This document shows, in pieces, positions 59,011 to 64,000 of a stretch of DNA of 64,000 nt (its first letter is position 1; each line of letters starts with the position of its first letter). The DNA lies in contig CAYFJO010000005.1 of assembly GCA_964343305.1 (NCBI GenBank), positions 12,697 through 76,696 of the forward strand, in the 5' to 3' direction. A program made the translations under genes and the position numbers. The stretch comes from CAYFJO01 sp964343305. GTDB taxonomy: Bacteria; Planctomycetota; Planctomycetia; Pirellulales; Pirellulaceae. A model generated the notes under the pieces. That model saw only the letters and a program-made list of their open reading frames with translations, had not been told where the DNA came from and searched no databases.

Positions 59011-60822
59011 CTATTGATCCGTTAAACCGGGCACGACGATCTCCGTCGTTTCGCGGATCGTGTTATCATGGCTCAGAATCTTGGCTTCGCCAATGAAGTA
59101 GGTGTTGAAGTCGGCGACAATCAAGTTATACGTCTGCTCTTCACGACTACGCTCGATCTTGCTGATCTGTGTCGAGCCGGCGACCGTGTGCAATTCCATG
59201 CCCGGTTCCAATTCGCGAGCTTTCGTCCAACCTTCGCCCGAGACCCAGAACGGATGCCCGCCGCTGGTCTCGATCGCTTGCGTGCCAGCCAATAGCTTGA
59301 CCAGGATGCTTTTCGGTCGAACCGTCGTTCGCAAGACGGGCTTGTAGGCCAGCTCACCACTCTCGGCGTCTTTCGAAAGTACCATGTCTCCAACTTGTAT
59401 CTTGTCGACGGCCATCAAACCGTTTGCTGTCCAGATCAACGTGCCGGCTGCAAGGCAATCCATCGGGTAAGCCCGACGCCCTTGCAAGCCACGTTGCGAG
59501 TTGCCTTGTCCGCCGCCGCTCGCAGTGATCGCGTCCGGCGAAACTCGGTCGACAATCTTCACTTCGCGAGTTTGCTCAAGCGTGCGGATTTGCTTTTGGC
59601 CCTCGACGAAGACTTCATTGTACTCGTTCCACCACTGCCACCACGCTTCGGGCGACGCTGGCAGCTTTTCGCCCGTCGCCGTTGCCAACGCGTCGGCAAT
59701 GCGGGTGTTGAATTCCTGAGTGCGAAGGTTTTCCTGTAGTGCGGCTTGTTCGGCATTCAACGCACTGCGCTGGATGTCGGTCAAAGCTCGTTCTTCGGCG
59801 TCGCGTCGATCGCCATCAACTCGGGCGATTCGCTTGTAAGCCGTTTCCATCACCATCAATTGTTTTTCGCTTTGGCCTTCACGGAAAAAGCTGTGGCGAT
59901 AACACATGCGGCCGCCGGGACCTGCGTAGAGTTCCATGCGAGTCTGAACCGGTGTGTACATGGCCGACAACATCGACGGCACATAGACATCTTTCGTGTG
60001 CGATTTCAGCATCTGCGAAGCCGCCTGGCGAACTTGTGGCCACGGCGATTGCACAGCGTGACGAGCGATCGACAGCGTCGCTTCGTTGTCCTCCATTGCG
60101 TCCAACGTCTTGAGCACCAGCAGCGACAATTCGGAGCCACGGGCAGACAAAATCGTTTCCAACGCTAAAACCGCGGATCCGTCCTTGATCGCGGCGAGTT
60201 TCTCTTTTGCGGCGTTGCGCTTCAGTTCGCCGCGCTGCGTCAAGCCTTTGAGGATTGCTTCGACTTTGGGACGCCACTCGGCGAGTGCCACGCGGTCGGC
60301 TTGCAAGTCTTTGATTCGGTCGCCGATTTCGCCGGCTCGCATCCACGCGCCGTCAACACGACGGAAACCGAGCCGCTCGCGCGCTTCGGGGTGATCCGCA
60401 TCGAGACTCACGACCTTGGTCAGATGAGCACGCTCTTGGCTACTGAGACCACGCTTGGCGCACCAGTTGGCCAGTGCCATTTGATCTTGTGGCGTATCTT
60501 TATACTTGGGACGAATCGTTGTGTACTGGACCATTCGCGGATCGTCGGACGAAATCTGCGCAAAGTCTTCGGCCTTGATCCACTCATTCTTGTGCCGCAC
60601 ATATCCGCGATGCCACATGGCAGGCGCGTAGTCGGGGGCGGTCTTCGAAGCTTGTTCGAGCAACTGTTTGCGTTCGGCGGTCATGCCGTAAACTTCCCGT
60701 TGCAATGCTTCTTTGACGAGCGCTTCGGCGGCCTTTTGCCGCTCGGCTTTCGTCGCCGCGAGAAGTGCGGTCGAGCTGGCGACCATCACCAAAAACGCAA
60801 GCACGAATGTGCGGTGAGACAT
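59011..60822 (-). CDS. Exported protein with C-terminal Hint (intein-like) domain
   Basis: A 603-residue protein with a signal peptide (MSHRTFVLAFLVMVASSTAL) and an N-terminal helical repeat-rich region (residues 25-440: QMALANWCAKRGLSSQERAH, LSIARHAVQSPWPQVRQAAS, HEAT-like). The C-terminal Hint domain starts at Cys456 (CLAAGTLIWTANGLMAVDKI), has the TxxH block at 519-523 (TSGGHPFWV) and ends HDN at 585-587 (AKILSHDN), leaving a 16-residue tail. Hint domains self-splice or self-cleave; in secreted proteins they often process polymorphic toxins or anchor hydrolases. No toxin domain follows. Whether it is active is untested. Confidence 0.85.
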   Translation of the reverse strand: MSHRTFVLAFLVMVASSTALLAATKAERQKAAEALVKEALQREVYGMTAERKQLLEQASKTAPDYAPAMWHRGYVRHKNEWIKAEDFAQISSDDPRMVQYTTIRPKYKDTPQDQMALANWCAKRGLSSQERAHLTKVVSLDADHPEARERLGFRRVDGAWMRAGEIGDRIKDLQADRVALAEWRPKVEAILKGLTQRGELKRNAAKEKLAAIKDGSAVLALETILSARGSELSLLVLKTLDAMEDNEATLSIARHAVQSPWPQVRQAASQMLKSHTKDVYVPSMLSAMYTPVQTRMELYAGPGGRMCYRHSFFREGQSEKQLMVMETAYKRIARVDGDRRDAEERALTDIQRSALNAEQAALQENLRTQEFNTRIADALATATGEKLPASPEAWWQWWNEYNEVFVEGQKQIRTLEQTREVKIVDRVSPDAITASGGGQGNSQRGLQGRRAYPMDCLAAGTLIWTANGLMAVDKIQVGDMVLSKDAESGELAYKPVLRTTVRPKSILVKLLAGTQAIETSGGHPFWVSGEGWTKARELEPGMELHTVAGSTQISKIERSREEQTYNLIVADFNTYFIGEAKILSHDNTIRETTEIVVPGLTDQ

Positions 60823-61154
60823 GTCCTCTCTCCTCTGTACCGTTGAGATTGAGATGTGTTTTGATCTTTGATTAGCTGGCTTAGCGGCAGACGGTTGGGA
60901 ACAGACTTACCACCTGCCAACATCCATGTTAGTTACGTCGTCAATCATTTGCAAAACAATTTGCAAAGGAATCGGCACGTGTCGTCTTTGTCCCGGCAGG
61001 GACGGCATCATGTAGCCAGGGGTGTAAACCCCTGGAATTGATGGGAATTGGGACACTACCCGAATCCCGCTTTGCTTGCGAACGCACCCAAAAACCCTTA
61101 CATTTGAAATTTACCTTTTTCCCTGCATTATTGCACCTGTTGGCGGACCCACCA
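60823..61154. promoter_or_regulatory. Divergent intergenic region with palindromes
   Basis: A 332-bp gap upstream of both the Hint gene and the hybrid kinase. It holds GTCCCGGCAGGGAC (60990-61003) and CCAGGGGTGTAAACCCCTGG (61015-61034), the latter preceded by GTAG. No promoter consensus identified. Confidence 0.4.
60990..61034. repeat. GTAGCCAGGGGT palindrome pair
   Basis: Two adjacent palindromes, GTCCCGGCAGGGAC and, after GTAG, CCAGGGGTGTAAACCCCTGG. Separate family from A-D but with the same GTAG preceding the stem. Confidence 0.65.
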
Positions 61155-63947
61155 ATGAGCGGCGACCCCGTCTCCGCGGCTCTTCAGCACGAACGTGGCC
61201 TTTTGCACGCCTTGCTGCAAAGCTCGCCCGACAGCATCTATTTCAAGGACGCCGAAAGCCGCTTCATCCGCGTCAGCAAGAGCATGCTGGACCGCTTCAA
61301 CGTATGCGAGTTCAGCGAGGTAATCGGCAAAACCGATGCTGATTTCTACTCCGAAGACCACGCCGCCGCCACGCGACGCGACGAACAAGAAATCATGCAA
61401 TCCGGCCAGCCAATCGTCGGCAGGATCGAACGTGAAATATGGCCTGACGGCAATGTCACCTGGGTCACTTTGACCAAGCTGCCGCTGCAAGACGAACACG
61501 GCGAGGTCATCGGCACTTTCGGCATCTCGCGCGACATCACACCGACAATCACCGCCGAACAGGCACTCGCTCGCGAACGCGACCTGCTGCGAGCGCTGAT
61601 CGACAACATGCCCGACCTGATCTTCGTCAAAGATACGGATGGACGTTTCATCACCGTCAATAAATCGCTGCTGCCTGTGCTGAATGTCAAAGGTGTGGAA
61701 GACGTCGTCGGCAAAACGGACTTCGATTTTTCGCCTCCCGAACTGGCCGCCCATTATCAAGAAGACGACCTCAATGTGCTGCGGTCTGGCAAAGAACTGA
61801 TCAATCGCGAAGAAGGCACGGTCCATTCCGATGGCAGCGAAGGCTGGCTGCTAACGACCAAGGTCCCTGTCCGCGACGCCAATGGCGAAGTTGTTGGACT
61901 GGTCGGCATCGGCCGTGACATCACCAAACGCAAACGCGCCGAACTCGAGCTGCTGGAAGCCAAAGAACAGGCGGACGCCGCCAACCGCGCGAAGAGCGAT
62001 TTTCTGGCCAATGTCAGCCACGAAATTCGCACGCCACTCAACGCCATCATCGGCATGACCGAGTTGTTGCTCGACACACCGCTGAACAGCACCCAGCGCG
62101 AATACATGCAACTGGTCAACATTTCGGGCGACGCACTTTTGCAGCAGATCAGCGACGTGCTCGACTTTTCCAAAATCGAAGCCGGCAAGCTGGAACTCGA
62201 CCCCACGGTGTTTGAAGTGCGCGAGAGTCTTGGCGACACGCTCAAGTCACTCGGCCTGCGAGCCCACGCCAAGCATCTTGAACTTGCCTATCGCATCGAA
62301 GAGGAAGTGCCCCATTTTGTCGAAGGCGACGTTGGCCGGCTGCGACAAGTGATCGTCAATCTGGTTGGCAACGCCATCAAGTTCACCGAGCAGGGCGAAG
62401 TCGTGATGCGCGCGACGCGCGAGTTGATCGACGACGACGAAGTCACTTTGCGTTTTTCCGTCTCCGACACGGGCGTCGGGATTGCCGCCGATAAACGAGA
62501 TGCGATTTTCGATGAATTCGTCCAAGCCGACACTTCGACGACACGCAGTTTCGGCGGCACGGGACTCGGACTGGCCATCGCATCGCGTTTGGTCAAGCTG
62601 ATGGGCGGCCGCATTTGGCTCGAAAGCGAAGGGGGCCGGGGCAGTACGTTTTTTTTCACCGCGTGCTTCTGCGTCGCGGACGAAGCGTTCCACGAAGAAC
62701 GTCCTTCGCCGGCGGTCGTGGGCAATTCGCGAGTGCTGGTCGTCGACGACAACGCCACGAATCGTCGCATTGTCGAAGAAATGCTGCTGAACTGGGGTGC
62801 GATTCCGACCACCGTTTCCAATGCCCAGCAGGCGATCGAAATCCTGCGCGTTGAACGTGAAAAAAACACGCCGTTCCATCTGCTGTTGACCGACGTCAAC
62901 ATGCCCCAGCACGACGGTTTCATGTTGTCGGAATGGATCCGCGACGACGATTCGCTTGCCGACCTGCCGATCATCATGCTCACATCGGACGGTCGCCCCG
63001 AAGCCATCCAGCGCCGCGATGAACTTGGTATCTCCGCCAGCCTGATCAAACCGATCAAACAGTCCGAACTGTTCGACGCCATGGTGCGGGCACTCGGCGT
63101 TTCCTGCGCCGAAGATCAATCGCGCGCCGAAGAACTGTTCGCCAATGCCCCCCCCATCCCGCCGCTTCGCATCTTGCTGGCCGAAGATAACCCAGTCAAT
63201 CAAAAGCTGGCGATCGGCATCCTCCAGCGCCAAGGCCACTCGATCACCGTCGCTGACAACGGCAGGCAAGCCGTCGACCGGCTGCAAAACGAATCGTTCG
63301 ACGTCGTCTTGATGGACATTCAAATGCCGGAAATGGACGGCCTCGAAGCGACACGTGCCATTCGCGAATCCGATTCGCACTCGGTTCGCCGAGTTCCCAT
63401 CGTGGCCATGACCGCCCACGCCATGAAAGGCGACCGCGAACGCTGCCTCGGCGCGGGAATGGACGACTACCTGTCAAAACCCATCCGCATTCAAAAACTA
63501 ACGGAAACCCTGGCCAGGGTATGCAACATGGAACAAGAACCAACCTCTGACGCACCGCAAGCGTCGTCGGCCTCTGCGCCGTCGTCGAACAGCAACCTCA
63601 TCAATTGGGACGATGCCCTAAATAACGTCAATGGCGACCGCGATTTGCTCAAAGAAGTCATCGATGCCTACTTCGACGAGTGCGCCACGCAACTCGCCAA
63701 CCTACGAACTGGCCTCGCCCAGTCCGACCCGATTATCGTCCGCCGCGCCGCGCACACGATCAAAGGATCGCTGCTCTATCTCGGCGCAAGTGGGTTGGCC
63801 GACGCCGCATCAGCCATCGAAAAACTGGGCCGCATCGGAGTAGAAACCGGAGAATTCGAACCAGCTACTGCAGCCAACTCGATGGCCCAACTAGAACCCA
63901 AGCTGGAAGAACTCAACGCCGTCCTCAGGCAGTGGATCTCATCTTAG
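61155..63947 (+). CDS. Hybrid phosphorelay kinase: PAS-PAS-HisKA-HATPase-REC-REC-HPt
   Basis: A 930-residue cytoplasmic sensor kinase. Two PAS domains (LLQSSPDSIYFKDAESRFIR and IDNMPDLIFVKDTDGRFITV, each followed by a PAC segment), H box FLANVSHEIRTPLNAIIGM, ATPase N box VIVNLVGNAIKFTEQGE and GTGLGLAIASRLVKLMGGR. Two receivers follow: LLTDVNMPQHDG and, from ILLAEDNPVNQKLAIGIL, VVLMDIQMPEMDG. The end is an HPt domain with His in RRAAHTIKGSLLYLG. A complete His-Asp-His relay in one protein; the final target is not in view. The ATG at 61155 is taken; an upstream ATG (61038) would add 39 unlikely residues. Confidence 0.92.
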   Translation: MSGDPVSAALQHERGLLHALLQSSPDSIYFKDAESRFIRVSKSMLDRFNVCEFSEVIGKTDADFYSEDHAAATRRDEQEIMQSGQPIVGRIEREIWPDGNVTWVTLTKLPLQDEHGEVIGTFGISRDITPTITAEQALARERDLLRALIDNMPDLIFVKDTDGRFITVNKSLLPVLNVKGVEDVVGKTDFDFSPPELAAHYQEDDLNVLRSGKELINREEGTVHSDGSEGWLLTTKVPVRDANGEVVGLVGIGRDITKRKRAELELLEAKEQADAANRAKSDFLANVSHEIRTPLNAIIGMTELLLDTPLNSTQREYMQLVNISGDALLQQISDVLDFSKIEAGKLELDPTVFEVRESLGDTLKSLGLRAHAKHLELAYRIEEEVPHFVEGDVGRLRQVIVNLVGNAIKFTEQGEVVMRATRELIDDDEVTLRFSVSDTGVGIAADKRDAIFDEFVQADTSTTRSFGGTGLGLAIASRLVKLMGGRIWLESEGGRGSTFFFTACFCVADEAFHEERPSPAVVGNSRVLVVDDNATNRRIVEEMLLNWGAIPTTVSNAQQAIEILRVEREKNTPFHLLLTDVNMPQHDGFMLSEWIRDDDSLADLPIIMLTSDGRPEAIQRRDELGISASLIKPIKQSELFDAMVRALGVSCAEDQSRAEELFANAPPIPPLRILLAEDNPVNQKLAIGILQRQGHSITVADNGRQAVDRLQNESFDVVLMDIQMPEMDGLEATRAIRESDSHSVRRVPIVAMTAHAMKGDRERCLGAGMDDYLSKPIRIQKLTETLARVCNMEQEPTSDAPQASSASAPSSNSNLINWDDALNNVNGDRDLLKEVIDAYFDECATQLANLRTGLAQSDPIIVRRAAHTIKGSLLYLGASGLADAASAIEKLGRIGVETGEFEPATAANSMAQLEPKLEELNAVLRQWISS

Positions 63948-63977
63948 TAGTTGTCCAAAATCAATTTCGTGTTTTTC

Positions 63978-64000
63978 GTAGGACGGATTGCCTAATCCGT
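63978..64000. repeat. GTAGGACGGAT hairpin cut by window end (family A)
   Basis: GTAGGACGGATTGCCTAATC begins the family A element; the right arm lies past the window edge. Confidence 0.7.

Noticed and set aside
10978..61034. CRISPR array
   Set aside because: Repeats are dispersed palindromes of several families, not regularly spaced direct repeats with unique spacers.
62247..63419. 390-codon minus-strand frame over the hybrid kinase
   Set aside because: Shadow of a gene with complete kinase, receiver and HPt motifs.

Overview
This window most likely comes from a planctomycete, probably of the Pirellulales. The gene content carries the phylum's signature: two secreted sulfatases, a DUF1592/DUF1588 c-type cytochrome paired with a DUF1552 protein, DUF1559, an exported Gfo/Idh/MocA oxidoreductase, a ceramidase-like hydrolase, a sugar-dehydrogenase/heme-binding fusion, a Hint-domain secreted protein and many intergenic palindromes. 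No rRNA, tRNA or CRISPR array was recognised. The assignment is inferred from gene families only.

Layout. 1-6 kb: 3' part of GDP-mannose 4,6-dehydratase, two small hypothetical genes, a TaqI-like DNA methyltransferase and a prolyl oligopeptidase. 6-18 kb: catabolic and secreted genes (sulfatase, Gfo/Idh/MocA protein, ceramidase-like enzyme, beta-propeller protein, DUF1552 and DUF1592 proteins), with remnants of a second DUF1552 gene and a frameshifted VOC gene. A four-helix-bundle (IVP/S23) gene bounded by inverted repeats sits between the DUF1592 and DUF1552 genes. 18-20.6 kb: a D12-class adenine methyltransferase followed by two unrecognised genes, a possible modification or defence island. 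20.6-25 kb: M23 peptidase, YtoQ, 2Fe-2S protein, second sulfatase. 25-29.5 kb: a tightly coupled ECF sigma operon with a membrane protein, a secreted protein and a DUF1559 protein. 29.7-36.6 kb: miaB, an SSS symporter with its DUF3311 partner, and a TAXI-TRAP transporter. 36.6-44.3 kb: Uma2 protein and a terpenoid/hopanoid-type cluster (FAD oxidoreductase, chorismate-lyase-like protein, DUF116-polyprenyl synthase fusion, squalene-hopene cyclase), headed by a thioredoxin with an in-frame TGA. 44.6-50.4 kb: signalling island with a kinase remnant, a response regulator, a REC-histidine kinase and four tandem RsbW-like ATPases. 50.4-64 kb: SGNH hydrolase, HicBA, creatininase, a DUF433/DUF5615 pair, a large heme protein, a YcxB-like duplicate, a Hint protein and a phosphorelay hybrid kinase.

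The strongest points for follow-up are: (1) the thioredoxin at 43944-44333, whose UGA falls exactly on the first cysteine of the CxxC motif, a candidate selenoprotein; (2) the TAXI binding protein at 33524-34561, whose two family halves occur in swapped order, a circular permutation; (3) the array of four RsbW-like ATPases, two with receiver domains; (4) the D12 methyltransferase with two unknown partners, one of which carries an internal duplication; (5) many intergenic hairpins whose arms begin with GTAG and end with CTAC, resembling REP/BIME elements; and (6) the IVP gene bounded by inverted repeats.

Several genes are translationally coupled through ATGA overlaps, and three convergent pairs share their stop codons in a self-complementary CTAG or TTAA tetramer.
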